The notes beneath the pieces were generated by a model, which had not been told where the DNA came from, ran no database searches, and saw only the letters and a list, made by a program, of their open reading frames with translations. DNA of 64,000 nucleotides. It comes from Ascaris suum. Lineage: Eukaryota > Nematoda > Chromadorea > Rhabditida > Ascarididae. The first letter of the stretch is position 1; each line of letters begins with the position of its first letter. Shown here piece after piece: positions 1-22,300 of this stretch. The translations under genes and the position numbers were made by a program. The stretch covers positions 11,274,345 to 11,338,344 of the forward strand of contig CM024188.1 in NCBI GenBank assembly GCA_013433145.1, in the 5' to 3' direction.

Positions 1-703
1 TATATTTGGCTTCTAATCGTAGGTCCTCTCAATTCTCTCATGTTTTCCAAAACTATGCTTTCTACAGCAATCGTATGAAAGTGCAATCTTTCATGGTAGT
101 CTGCTTTCCAACATTATTATATGAAGCCGGAAAACAATTGGCATTGTTTGCGTTTGCTCACAGTAAAACATTTTTAATATCAGTATATGCCTAAATAGTA
201 ATGATTTCCTAAAGCTGAGAACAGACCCATTAATCAACATGAAACTTTTTTTACCAGTTGGACTCATAGGCGTTGTCGATTCTAAGTCAAAAGAGATTCG
301 CTTCAGAACATTAGATGATACATGCTCTCAAAAAGATGTAACTGCCCATGCTTACTCTTTGAAATACATTGTGCGCTAAGTTGATCTAGGAGTCCTCTCA
401 AGAGAGGCGATCTTTAGGTATATTGAACTTGTCACTGTTCCAGCTCCTGTCTTCGCATTTTTCGTCGTTTATCCAGGATAGCAAACTTACTTGGTGCTGT
501 CCACAAAAAGCTGTTAAATGCCCTCCTGGGTTGTGTTCTCGAACAATATTGGACCATGACAAGTAATGAACTAAGCATGCTTCATGGAGGTATTAAAGGG
601 AAATTTCTGTAAGTGATGGCGAAAGAGAAAATTCCTGTTATTTACTGGAAATTGTGTTGTGCGTGTGTTTTTTAATAACAGTTTTAAATTAAGATCCTAT
701 CAG
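1..703 (+). other. Probable NCX intron, no exon seen
   Basis: This stretch precedes the first exon that I can assign to the exchanger gene. I see no stretch in it that encodes exchanger-like sequence. The first exon opens in the middle of a codon after the acceptor ending at 703, so the upstream exons, which should encode the first membrane segments and the alpha-1 repeat, must lie left of the window. The short open frame near the left edge has no recognisable content. Confidence 0.5.
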
Positions 704-10015
<9,312 letters not shown>

Positions 10016-12404
10016 ACAACTGTTTGAGTAATTAATAATTATAATCGGCGTAAAGGATTGTAACAAGCATGATGTGTTACATTTTCATGTCTGTGTTCAT
10101 ATGTAAATTCTGCATTAATAGAACTGCACTTGAAAAGAATTTGAAAAACTATAAAGCCGAATGTTGTTTTTCGTTGTTCATTTTTTAAGCTACATTTGAA
10201 TTCGTCTGAATCCTCAGAGCATCGATTCTAAGGTGGTTCACCAAGAAAACAGTTAGAAATTGCAACAACTTTTTGGTTACTGCAAAAAAAAGAATATGTG
10301 GGCATCTAATCGACAAAGAGAGGTGGCAAATCGAATAGAAAAATTAATGCTAAGTTCCCTATATCACTGCCGACTTGTGTTTTGTTAAACATCACTTTGT
10401 TCTATTGTAAAATCAATCGAACACTTCGTGATCGATCTTTGATTATATATGATTGCTTATCATAAAAGTATTTACTCCTAATTGCATCGCCATTCAAAAC
10501 GATTAAAATCTCATTTCTACTTGAGTAATCAACAATACCTCTCTGAAAATGGATTCTTGTATGATTTTTTCTGATGGCTTTTTTTTCCATTTTTTTTCCA
10601 ATCTGCGTTCATAAAAGTGCCAATTTCTATGAAGATACTTGGATTATAATCGAATATTCTTGTATCTATCATCCAGATGGATATAAACAAAGCGGAAATC
10701 TACGACCTAGAAGAGTGTTCCCTCAGTGTCTCTCGTAGTTGACGTATTTTGCGAGTTGTCAAATGCATAGTTAAACTTTGCTACATTTTTGAGTGCGTTG
10801 TGAAGCGTCACAATCGAAGCGCATTTCAAAACGACGCTATTTTTGATGTTCTGACGCCACCATTAAGTAAGACAAGTGGAGGTAAGTCTGAATTTATATG
10901 GAGGAATCAAGAAGACTGCAGTGAACGATGAACACATATAAGTGAGAACAAAGCTTTTTAAAGGAGGAAACGCCCTAACTGAAAGAATTGTGACGTTAAT
11001 CGCGAATTCTTTAGTAAAACGCTGGAAGCCAAACTTGCTCAAACGTAAAGAAGCCATTCTTATTCTCATTGAGTCGTTCAATAGTTGATTGTTATGAGAA
11101 GTTCACCCTATGTTGCATGAGAATGTATCTGCATAATCTTGAAGTTAGAAATACAAGCGAAAGATAAAAATCTCTTGGCAAAGAACATGAGCACAGCAGC
11201 TTTATCGCCTTTTTTTACCTGACTACAAAGTAGTAATAAAGTTGGTACTTGAGTGTGCATCGATGAGCCAAATGAATAAGTTTTGCGTGAAGTAATGTAA
11301 TAACAAGCTAACAAAAGGGTGCGATGTTATGCCCTTGCATTATTTTATGCGCATTCACTAATAACTACACTAACTCTGGGCCAGTTTCGATGTGTCATCA
11401 CAACAACTTCAGCAGCCACCGTGCGAAGTTTTCCTTTTATATGTCCTTTTATATGTCCCGTAGTTAAAAACTACTAAGTGGTGAAGGATTAAACCTGAAT
11501 GGTTATATGTCCATCGTTCATTGCATTCTTCGAGCGCCCAGAAGTAAGTTCAGACTCATTTCTCTTTCGTTTATCACAACGATGCTGATAGTCACAAATG
11601 ATTATCACAAACAGCCCCGGTTAAAAGTAATTCTGCAATCAGACGCTTTGCAACCCTATTCTAAACATTTAACAACTGACAGTCTAGATAATGTAGATCG
11701 GATGCTATCGCATTTTCAGTATGGGAGACACTCTCATCTAATTAGCGAACTAATCTCGTAAGAGGGAAAACTGACCGATGTAATGCACATAAAATTTCTT
11801 CCGCCGTTTAGATTCAAAATTTCCTTTGAAGCAGATGAATCAGTGCGAAATATGGTGCAGGAAATTTTGGCCGCCATGTTGCAACTGTCCGAGAGACACG
11901 GGCGCGCAAATTGGGACACCACATACACAAACACAAGCACTTAGGGCCTAAACGTATACACTCTGCTAGGGGGAGGAAGGAAGGACAATAGCGAAGTATT
12001 TAGAATACTTCATAGCTATAGAGTGACCTCAGGTCGAAAGCCAAAATATTTTCCAACCCACCGGTAAGACATGTGAATAACACTGCCTAGACAAACAATT
12101 TGTATGGGAATCCAATTTTGCCGTTTTCGTGCTCTCGATCACATAACTTTAAAGGAGAGGAGGTGAACTTTGCAAATTGATATTAGCAACAATATCGACT
12201 TCTTTACATAATCTGGAAATCTAGTATATCTTATCGATGGGAATGGGACACAACACGTGACGTCTTCTGCGGGAGGTGCAGAAACTCATTTCATTATAAT
12301 TTAACGCAAAGTGAGTAGCTTTGCTCTTTCTCCTTGCAATCGCACTCGTTGTTTTTTGTTTTGGTTTTCTTTGATGCTTTTTTCTTCAAAATAAAAGGTC
12401 CACT

Positions 12405-12424
12405 GGGGGGGGGGGGGGGGGGGG
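12405..12424 (+). repeat. G20 homopolymer
   Basis: Twenty consecutive G on the plus strand in intergenic DNA, followed by a further purine-rich stretch. Confidence 0.95.
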
Positions 12425-14336
12425 AGAGGGGAGTTGATCATTGCGTTTATATGTCACCTATTCTTTACGATTTCTTTATTACCATTTTGACTCACCTAAA
12501 TACCAAAGACTCGAGATGGAGTAATCGTAATTTCTAGTATAGAAGGAAAGTTTGGGCTATCCGTTTGAACTCGCATGTTTCAAATCTACAAAGTTCGGAA
12601 TTTATTGAAAAGTTTTATAATATATTTTATTTCTCTAAATATATGCGTACAATTATAATTATAATGAAGTCATCATAATCGTTTCTGTGTTTGCATAAGC
12701 CTATTTCTATTTGTCAAGTTGTTTTGATTCGTAAATTAGCGTTATTAGGCGAACAAACTTTGTTAATAATAACCTATGCGAAAATATATCGAATTTTATT
12801 TTCATGCTTCATGTTCATCGAATTTAGATGCTTAGAAATGACATAAAATTTGCGTGTATTAATTTTTGCTACGAGCAATCTGCAAGCGAAGAGTTAATCA
12901 TTGTGTGAGATGAATAGCCGATAGTGCTAGTTTATAGAGCCGTTCTCGTTGTTTTTGCATATAAATGTTAACATTGTGCTGTCCTCCTTAATCGATACTG
13001 CGATTGTTTCATTCCTTGAGGAATTCTTCCTAACTCCTCGATAAAGCTGCAAAGCGAATAGACATGCCAGCGATATGGTGCCACATCTGTCTTGTTCCAT
13101 GCACCATTTTTGTTAGCAGTTCTCGTGAAATGGGTTCTATGCTTATGGGAGCAATTTACGGCAACTAAATTATGATTATGGTTTGGTATTGAGTCTCAAG
13201 GATCTATGATAGGAACCGCCACAGTAAAAGTGCGCAATATAGATGTGTATTCAAGACTAAGCAAGAAACAAGGTAGAGCACTTTATATGGGTGTTGCCAC
13301 GAACGTAAGCGTGAATATACAAGAGGGTGAAAAAGAGTGAGAGAGATCCAGCTCGAGCTAGACTGCTTCCGCGAACGTGCATCCAGATAGCTCTGGTACA
13401 CTCGAACATGGCGATTACTAATGGTCGTCCAATTGCTCTGATTTCAACGATCTTTTCCCCCAGAGGCCATTCGCAGTTTCCCAAGAGGATCTGCAAATTC
13501 GAAATATTCAGCTAACATTATTACCATCTTTGCAGCTGCTTTCCCATAGTGTTACATTCAATCATAAGGGAATGAGGAAGGGGGAAAGAGACGACAGAGA
13601 GTGAGGCGAGGGAAGGCGGAGAGGATTTTTCTTTCAGAAAACATTGCCCCCTGTGAAAACTAATAGTGGTGACAGCTTCCCTTCAAAAATTTTTCTCACA
13701 ACTGTGAAGAGCATAGATTTTTTTTTCTTATGTTGCTCCTGCATTTCGGCGTGTTACTTTTTGGTCGACGACGATAGTTGCATCCTCCTTCACGAGTTAT
13801 CAAAGATGGAAGTGCAGCTTTTGTTTTGACTGATTGCAGCATTTTATATGCTGTTGATATCTGATTACAAGCAAACAGTGATCGATAGATTTTTTTTTTC
13901 CTGCATAGCGATAGAAACTTATGAGGATTCGTTTTATAGATGAGGGTAGTTTTGTTCAGATGGTCGAAACTTAGCTGCAATTCCTTCTCTGAAATTCTAG
14001 CTATTTCTTGTTGGTGAAATATTCTTGTAACGTTAGACGTTTTACACTGAGAATTTTTCTCCAATTTAACTTTGTTCTAGTTGATCTAAAGTTGTTTCTA
14101 TACTTATCCATTCAGTCCTCGGTCTTGCTAATCAGAATTTACCCTTTAATAAGTCTCATTACTTTTTATTTGTTTTTTTTTTTAAGAAAAGAAGGAACAA
14201 ATCTATTCGTTAAGCTATACGGCGAACCAAAAGCTAGCATTATACACGATCAGAGTGCTGTGAAGAGGAAAATCACTTGGTTGTTTTTCTCTCCAATCTA
14301 GTGCAACACGTTTTGTAAACTAGAAGGAGAGAAGGA

Positions 14337-14351
14337 GGGGGGGGGGGGGGG
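14337..14351 (+). repeat. G15 homopolymer
   Basis: Fifteen consecutive G preceded by a GA-rich stretch, in intergenic DNA. Confidence 0.95.
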
Positions 14352-15332
14352 AAGAAAATTTGCAGCAAAAATTTTTGCTGTTTATAATTTTTCGAATTTA
14401 ACAGCGACACGTCAGTCTCCTTTTGCGTTGGTTTGAGTTGCCAACGCATATAAATGCAACTTTATATAAGGGATTATTTGAAAAATTGCTGCAAAAATAA
14501 ACGTGTTATTGCGCGTCAAAAAATATTATACCCATCAAAAATCACTGAAAAGAGACCTCTTCCCCCAGAGACCATTTGCCGTTTGCCAGGATGTCCTGAA
14601 ATTAGTGCATTTGAATGAACTGTTTTCATTAATCGTATGCAGTTCTTTCATAAACTTTCAAGTGCGCGTTAACTGCAATAGTCTGGACACTGCAACATTT
14701 AACTAATAGTACATATACGTACGTACGTATATTTTTTTAATTTATAAATGAAATTATAGTTCTCGTATACCTCAAAAGCAAATAACGCGGCTGAAATTGA
14801 AATTTTCGCAGCGTTGGTATGGATGATTAGATGTTTTCGAAGCTCCCAATTACATCGATGTCAGATGTACTAATGAAGTGGACTAAGTGCAGATGGCTGC
14901 AACGCTACTGGAAGAGGTAACAGTGACACCATGGTGGTAATTCGAAAGATTCTCTTCGCTCATAAAGGGCGATTATTTGCAACCATAAGAGGTGCTTCAT
15001 CACAATTTGATTTTTCCAAGAGGCTTTTCGGTGGCTTCCTAATGATCAAAATAGCGTCAAACATTCGTTTGTTTGTTTGTAAACAAGCTTCGAATTTCTC
15101 AGCTGTTGATTTATTGTAGTAAAGCAAACGCTATAAATATAAATTACGGAGGGGATTGTTACGATCGAATCGAGACGACGAAACGCAACCTAATTTGAAT
15201 GAAGGCAGTTTAAATGAAATGGAACGCCTTTGATCGCGGCTGCTAGCCATCGAATAGTGAAAACGCTTAGTGGACTTGCCGAAGTTGAACATTTTCAAGT
15301 GTTATCATAATAAAAAGAGGAGGAAGAGGAGA

Positions 15333-15412
15333 GAGACAGGGGGAAACCGTGGCCATCGGCCGCGCAAAATGGCCACGGATCCATATGGTCGAGCTACGGT
15401 TTCCCTTGTCTC
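15333..15412. repeat. Nested inverted repeat with two competing hairpins
   Basis: The outer arms 15333-15350 and 15396-15412 are near-perfect reverse complements (GAGACAGGGGGAAACCGT against GAGACAAGGGAAACCGT). The inner arms CCGTGGCCAT (15347-15356) and ATGGCCACGG (15369-15378) are perfect. The CCGT at 15347-15350 belongs to both left arms, so the two stems partly compete. The element is GC-rich within AT-rich DNA. It could be a small foldback transposon, a structured RNA or chance; no gene overlaps it convincingly. Confidence 0.7.
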
Positions 15413-16209
15413 AAGAGGGGCAGTGGAAGAGAGGAGGAACAGCTTTGCTAACGTCATAGATACTTTAGGTGGATTATGAATCTAAATTAGGTCCGATAGT
15501 GTGCGGGTTTTTATGGCTACTACCATCGTTATGTCCACCGTTTTGTACTTTAGGAAAACAGCTGCGCCAAAGTGCAGAGATGTCTGATACGCTGAATTAT
15601 AGAACAGCATACGACTTTCAGTGCAATGGCTAATTTTTACCTCAGTGATGCGCACAGGCACAGCCGTATATGGGTCCACGATGGGATTTTCATCAGCCCC
15701 TTTATATTACTATGCTGTGGAGATCGGACGCTTCTAATTGTAACATATTTCGGTTGAACGCTATGTGGATCATACTTCATGTGGGATATTGCAAAGAATT
15801 GCGTCGTTTCTTTGTTGTCCTTAACAGCTGCTTCATGGCCTTTGCTATGCCGATGAACGAGTTGTGCGCCATCGAGGAACGATATGATATTCACTTTGCG
15901 ATACTATTGTTTGTTTACCAATTTTGCCAGAATGTTTAGAACTTTATTTTTGAAAACTGCGGCTTTCGTTTTAGGTCCTTACTCATATTATGGCGAAGAA
16001 AAATAGACGAACATTAAATACGAAAAAATGAAATGCGATGTGCTTACAGGAAGTGATGACAATTAACAACGAAGTTTGTATGACAGTGATTTGAAATTTC
16101 CGACAAATTTAGACATTTGATGGCAATCTGAAATCGGCAAATGCTAACAAAAATAGTTGAGTAATGATGTTAGAGGAATGCGATCACATCATACGCATTT
16201 CATGTGGAC

Positions 16210-17582
16210 TTAAACATCTTTACCTGAGCGTTTACCAAAATGCTGTGTAATTTTTAAATTCACATTCTTCAAACCATACCTTTTCCCCCACAACGAGTTC
16301 AGCTTATTCCATTGGTCCTGTGAGCGTTTCTCGAGGTTTGTGTCCTGCAACGAAAACAAATCAAGAGCTACGATTTAACGGCTTTTATTCAAAGATTCAG
16401 CTTGTTTTTCATGAGCTCTGAAGTAAATTACTTTAAGGTGAGTCAATATAAACTATGTAACGAGGCTATAAGTGAACGCTGCAACTAACATTATGAGGGC
16501 AGATGAGGGGGGTGGCAAATTCGCCGAGACATTTGGATGTGATAGGTACTTTTTCAACTTTCTAAAAACGTTTCACCATGTGCACATTTTTGAAAGTCTT
16601 GCGTAGTCCTAAAAATTACTTATAGAATCATTTGTTAGGCTTGTTTGCAACATTGCTTTCGCAAAACATCGTATGTCTTTGCATATCTGTATATGCGTTA
16701 TCTATCTGTCCATGAGACTGAAATTATGAATCACTGAAAGGGGTGTTACGAAATCGAAAAACGGAAAAAGTTGCAGTTTATGTGGCGACGTGATTTGGTC
16801 TGTCCTCTTTCGCGCTGATCCATTTAATGCGAAAAATGTAAGCGGCAAAAATTTGGATATATTTCATATCGTTCGGCTCTTTTTTCTTTTACATTCGTTA
16901 TTTCGAAAAGCAAATCTTCTGAAATTAATTTTCCTGATTCCGGAATTTTCTTTTTTTTTTGCATTATTTCAGTCATTAATCGGTTTGGGTGGTCGGATTA
17001 ATTTCTCAAAAATTAAGACCGTATTCGGCGTATAATAATTTACGCAATTGGCGGTCCGGTCAACGAAGTGCAAATCGCACATTATTTCAGCACCATTGAC
17101 ATGATTCTTCACGCGTTGTTTCCTGCCATATTTTGCGATGAAATCTGTATTTTATCGAAGCAAAAAGTTTAGCAATAATTTCCGAAAAAAAATCAATCCC
17201 ATGAAAAGTATTCAATTGAAAGGTATTTCTCACTTTATCTGAGAATTCGTGTGACATTACGAATTCATAATTTTTGTGCGATTTTAGCCGAATATTCCCA
17301 CTTATCAGTCATATGAAGTTCAATATCTGTCTTCAAACAAATTTTTTTTATACGTAATGGTGATATATTTCAATTATGAAGTGACTGAAAATTGAAGGAA
17401 AAGCTTACGAGAAACTGTGGTGAGATGGAACGTTTGCCCCACAGGCCAAGTGCTTTGTTCCAATTGTCGCGTTTATCCTGTTCTCTAGCTAACGCTGGAG
17501 CCGATAAAAAAACGATAGTAGCAATAAGCACAATGCCCGTCCTAAGCATATGACGTGCGAACGATGAATGAGAAGACATCAT
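16210..17582 (-). CDS. nlp-38: Neuropeptide precursor, MIP/NLP-38-like
   Basis: Secreted precursor of W(X6)W-amide (myoinhibitory, allatostatin-B type) neuropeptides. Exon 1 is 17582-17409 and exon 2 is 16344-16210, joined in phase zero; the product is about 101 residues from the Met at 17579 (90-101 depending on the start). A signal peptide is visible (MLRTGIVLIATIVFLSAPALA). After a KR site comes DNWNKALGLWGKR, and in exon 2 SQDQWNKLNSLWGKR. Both have Trp, six residues, Trp, then the Gly-Lys-Arg amidation and cleavage signal. They closely resemble the C. elegans NLP-38 peptides containing WNKAHGLW and WNKLNSLW. A third GKR block (ITQHFGKR) follows before the stop at 16210. However, a good donor (AG|GTATGG at 16279) right after the second LWGK could instead send splicing to an unseen exon, so the 3' end is uncertain. 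The start could also be the Met at 17549. Confidence 0.83.
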
Positions 17583-19316
17583 GCTGTGGTATTCAGCTTC
17601 GCTGCACTGATATCTCGTCCACTTTTCACGGCGATCGTGATAACTCGTCCTGTAGGGAATATTATACGCATACAATCGTTTTCTTCGTTCATTTGTTCAG
17701 ATTCGAGAATGTAGACTCACGCTTTTGAAGTCTCAGAAAGAAGAAGTGAAGAGCGCTCACCGATCCAAGAACGCATTATCATTTTATGCATCAGATTTGT
17801 TCTAAACATCGTGACGAAGGTACGAATATAAACGCGATTTTTTTTTTTTTTTTTTTGCTCAGACCCTTCAAAAGTTGCCTAGAAAAATGATGACAACAGC
17901 TTTTTGATATCAAATATAGTAATATGCGTTACAAAAAACATATCGTTGAATATAGTGCATTATTACGTTGCACAAAACTTACAGCACCTCAAATGAGTTC
18001 AACAATTACTACCCAGTATCAGAGGTGAATCGCGTTGAACTTAAGCAAATAGAGAAAGAATCTCAACGCGGATCAGCTGCTTTAGTTTGTAATTCAAATT
18101 CAATTACTGTACGATCCTTGTTAGGCTGAACCGTTAAAGATAAGATGCTATCTAAAAGTAACAATCACTTCCGGAGTTCCTTTGCGAACTGTAAGTAGTT
18201 GCCAAGACCAGTGTTTTCTGTACATTTTATTGCCTCGCAAACTCGGCATTATATAAAACGGGAACTGTGGAAATTGAAACACAGCTGAAACAGGTGGAAC
18301 ATTACTCATATTATGAATAAGTTTTTGTTTAAAAAATAGGTAAATACGTGGCATTTAATGCAGTCATAGATTGAAAAACACTTTTGTTTGCGTCTATTCG
18401 AAAAACTAGGCTCGAACCCCTTTAGAAGCCGTTGACAAGGGAACAAAAGGGCGGGATTGCCGATTCATTCATTAATTCGTCGGGTGCCACCTGGCAACGT
18501 AAAAAGTTTTGTTGCATCGTTCGGCTTCACACAGCATCGCCGATATAGAAAAACAATTTTAGAGTGCGCCACTGAAAACAACACTCGAATATTTTCCCCT
18601 CTAGGTCACACACTAAAAAAACCTCTGTATTATTTTAGAAAAAATCGCATTGATTGCAGTGAAGGTAATTAGTTAAAGAATTATATGGCATATTTGGGTG
18701 TTGAAAATTTAAACTTGTATGGATGACGATCAGTTGGAATGATGTGAAGCCATCGGAGGGTGTTGAATTGCATCAACTACAGTTCAGCGCTTACCGCTAT
18801 CTTTACTCGAGAATTGAAACTTCCTGACAGACATATATACATGAGCGCAAATATGCTACATTACCATAAGGTAGTTCGGGCAAAAATCTTCCGAAGGGAA
18901 CGGAAAAAGATTTCATAATTTGCCACAAACTCAAGGGACGATCGATACGCCTCTTTTTATGTTTATCTACGGAGTTTCGGAAAGCAATTATGAAATGCGT
19001 TTATTCAAAATTGAAGAGCCTAGAAATGTGTTATATTCTTGGCTTTTGACGAAAGACAAAAACAGGCATGATTGCTTTATTTGCTAATTTGTCGTTCGTT
19101 ACGTCCGTTGTTGCCTTATGCAATATTCAACCATTGAATCCATTGTTTTACGGACTAAATTTGAAATGAGCTATTCTGAATGTGATGCAGCACAAAGTCA
19201 CCATTCGGTGAAGCCATTATGCAATAAGAGGCTCAGAAGAACTCGGTGACGATAGTTGAAAGCGATTGTTGACGAGATAATACAAACGATAGCACCCGTT
19301 GTTAATAAAAAAAAAC

Positions 19317-19386
19317 AGCGAAACAATAGACTGAAGTATTTAGTATATATTTACATATTCAATACTTTAGTGTATTGTTTCGCCGT
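19317..19386. repeat. AT-rich foldback (inverted repeat)
   Basis: The left arm beginning GCGAAACAATAGACTGAAG is matched by the reverse complement of the right arm, GCGAAACAATACACTAAAG, giving about 25 paired bases with two or three mismatches around a roughly 16-base AT-rich loop. Flanks are also partly complementary (TTAATAAA on the left, TTTATTAA on the right). This fits a decayed miniature inverted-repeat element or a hairpin RNA. No transposase is nearby. Confidence 0.65.
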
Positions 19387-22300
19387 TTATTAAGTTATTA
19401 ACTGTCAAGCTGGCACAAGTTGATATTTAATTTCAATATTGATAAACGGAATTGAACATACCAGAGCTAATGCGTTCCTACACATTCCTCTATTAAAAAA
19501 CATAGATGGACAACCCAAATGGAAGTTATAAGTATCGTATAAAGCTTCCTGCACTCAACACTCATGCAAATTTTAAGGTCATTACTTTTTTGTCCCTGAA
19601 TATTTCGAGTCTTTAATTCTCAATCCTAAACTCTGAGCCCTCTCAACCTCTATTTGCGAAGTATGACCTCTGTGATATCGCTCGATCTTTGGTGAGGGGT
19701 GCGAACTCTCAGCACCATCCTCTGCTACAATACGCTCGCCAACGAAAGTCGCTCCTCGTTCCATAATTTTGAGCAGAGATCATTCCCTGATTGGTCTCCC
19801 TTAGGTCGTATATTGCAGGTGGAGGCCAATTGAATGTAATTTTCTGAATTGGGTTTTAAAGCTTGGAACGCTTAGCAGTTCTGCAATGTATACCTGTAAA
19901 GGACGGCACTCTAATAGTCGAACAATAAATGTAGCATGCATAAAACAACGCCAAGAAAGCGTTCGCTGTAAAGAGGTTTTATGACTTCGCAAGAGCTTTC
20001 TCTTACTGAGAACAATTTCGAGAATCCATTTTGTAGTTGTTCACGACTTAATATGAGCGATAATATAGCTATAGTTCAAAAACGCTCTATTTTAGAGTTT
20101 CACTGTATAGAAGTATTACCAAAGGTGGGACATAGATTAACCTTCACATTGGAAATGAAGCGATAGCAACTGCTCTAAGGAAATAACCAAAGAAGGGATG
20201 GTTACCAATCGTACACATTGCGAAATAAGAGATGAAGCTTCATTAATTGTTCTGGCAACGTTATTTCAAACACCGAAGAAGTTCATCGATTGTATTAACT
20301 GGTTATTGCTATAAGAAATAACTCCTCAAAGGCGTCGCATTTACTGCCGAAATATTCGCTTTTGCATTCAAGGTGATTAAAGTAGTATAGCGTGCATATT
20401 TTTCGAATGCTTAAAACGACAGTGCAATACCTCACTAAATATTACCGTCTAAAATCGATACCAGCCTATAATTCGGAGTTTTGTTGCATCTGGCTCTTGA
20501 TGAAGAAAAAATTTCTTTTAAATGTCAATTTTGATTGCTCAGTAGTCTTTTGAAAATGAGTGAATGGGACAAAAAATTTGAGAGATGATTCCCGAGCGTG
20601 GAATATAATCACTAAATCGGATAATTTCCGGACAAACAGACGCAGGTAGATATGCCCACCAACATGAGATCTCAGAGTGTGCGTTCTAGAAGCTTCCCAA
20701 AAATCTTATTTTGCTATACGTTTCCCTCGAATCAACAGATAAAGTAAACCAAATTGTTAATGATATGAAATTTACGATAAAGTTTGTCCATGAGACCGTA
20801 TTTTATCGGCAAAAAAAAAAGAGTATAATTCGTGCTAAAATAAATTTCTTGCATAAATTTGGAGAATTCCAAACCTCAAAATTTCCACAGTGGACTTTAA
20901 ACGACAAATAAATGTACGAAGCAGATAGCATTCAGGGCAGTTCACTTGTAGTCTGAAAAAAGTAATATAATTTTGCCATGAGCAATTCTTTCTACAGTTC
21001 CGCTCTCTATGTTTTAATCAATCCTCTTAAATAAGAGGAAAATCTACCAGTTCAGGTAGGAACGAAGGGGATAGAAAGGCCAAGCCTTCTCGAGTAAACC
21101 GAAAAATTATCATTTTATCGCTGAAACGACAAGAAACTCCGAAATTCGCAACTTATTTTCTTAGATGAACAATTAGTGAATATATATAAACGTTTATCTT
21201 TTATGAGAGGTATATTTTTGATAGGGCTTTTCTTGGAAATTCAAAATGACACAACATCATTCAAGCAAACATAACAATTTAGGAATCGAATTTCCAAGTA
21301 GGTTATTTGTTTGCAATGACTTGCAATTGTTCACCTATATACTGCACCAAGCAGCTTTTTCAACCAAGATAACATGCTAATTACATTCACACTCTGAGAA
21401 TCTATGGGCTATCATGTTTACGTAGAATTCTGCAGAAGCGATCGCTCTCCCTTTCTAGAGTTAGCGCATCTGAGAGAAAATGAAGTAAAACTAATGAGAA
21501 ATCGTCAGAAACGTAAAGTTTGTTGCTTGTGAGTGAAAAGAACCCTCAACGAGAGTATGAAAGAACGTGAACAGCTATGTGAAAGCCGATTAAATACGGC
21601 GTTTAGGAGGAAGAACGGGCGTGGGAATTGTGGGCACTTACAACATAAGGGTAAATGAAAATCATCGAACGAAGCAATTGATCATTTATGAACACTTATT
21701 TGCTTGTACGTGTGAAGCATTTTAGAGAAACGATTGTCTACTTTGTAAGAATTGCCACTGGATAAGCAATTAATTTATGCATAGATTTTCACTGCTCATG
21801 TTTCAATCCATATGTTCAGAAATAATTCAAATTTAAGCAAGGCAGCTCGAGTTTGTAGACTCGTGATGAATCTACAAACTGAAACGATTCCAGCGTATGG
21901 CTTTGTAACCTGCCTTCTACCTTCCTTTGAGATGATTATTCTCTCATAGTCGACAACCGTTTCATGTACAGATACTGGCATGTTCCGTGAAGAGAACTTT
22001 TTTATGGGAATTATTCTGTTTAAGAGCCAAACTTATTTTAAGAGCCTGTCTCAAGCGATGCGTGAAATAAAGAAAAGACTTTTCTTCAAGAGCGTTACAA
22101 ACACTAATAAATGAAATCATCAACTAAACCAATATTTTCGTTGAATCAGCGGCAATCGCTCTCTGCACGGTGATCAATGCTACAGCACAGTGAGGTGGCA
22201 GCCGCGATAAGAATTGCGTAATTTATTTAACGAAACGTTAGTACTTTGTTGGTTAACAATATCCTGAAGAAAAGTTGAAATGAGCTGCGCCAGACTAAAC

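Larger units (their letters stand above)
10016..16209. other. Intergenic region, no supported gene
   Basis: Between the exchanger and the neuropeptide gene I find only short frames without splice structure or family resemblance. The region holds G-runs at 12405-12424 and 14337-14351 and the inverted-repeat element at 15333-15412. A TTTATT at 15943-15948 reads AATAAA on the minus strand, 262 bases beyond the neuropeptide stop, and may be its poly(A) signal. Confidence 0.6.

Noticed and set aside
13696..14064. 122-codon minus-strand frame
   Set aside because: Low-complexity, Lys-rich translation with no splice structure and no recognisable motif; overlapped by frames on the other strand.
15270..15479. 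69-codon frame over the hairpin element
   Set aside because: Arg- and Gly-rich translation caused by the inverted-repeat element; no splice or start context.
18405..18480. tRNA-like B-box (GGTTCGAGCCT on the minus strand)
   Set aside because: No matching A-box or cloverleaf could be built around it.
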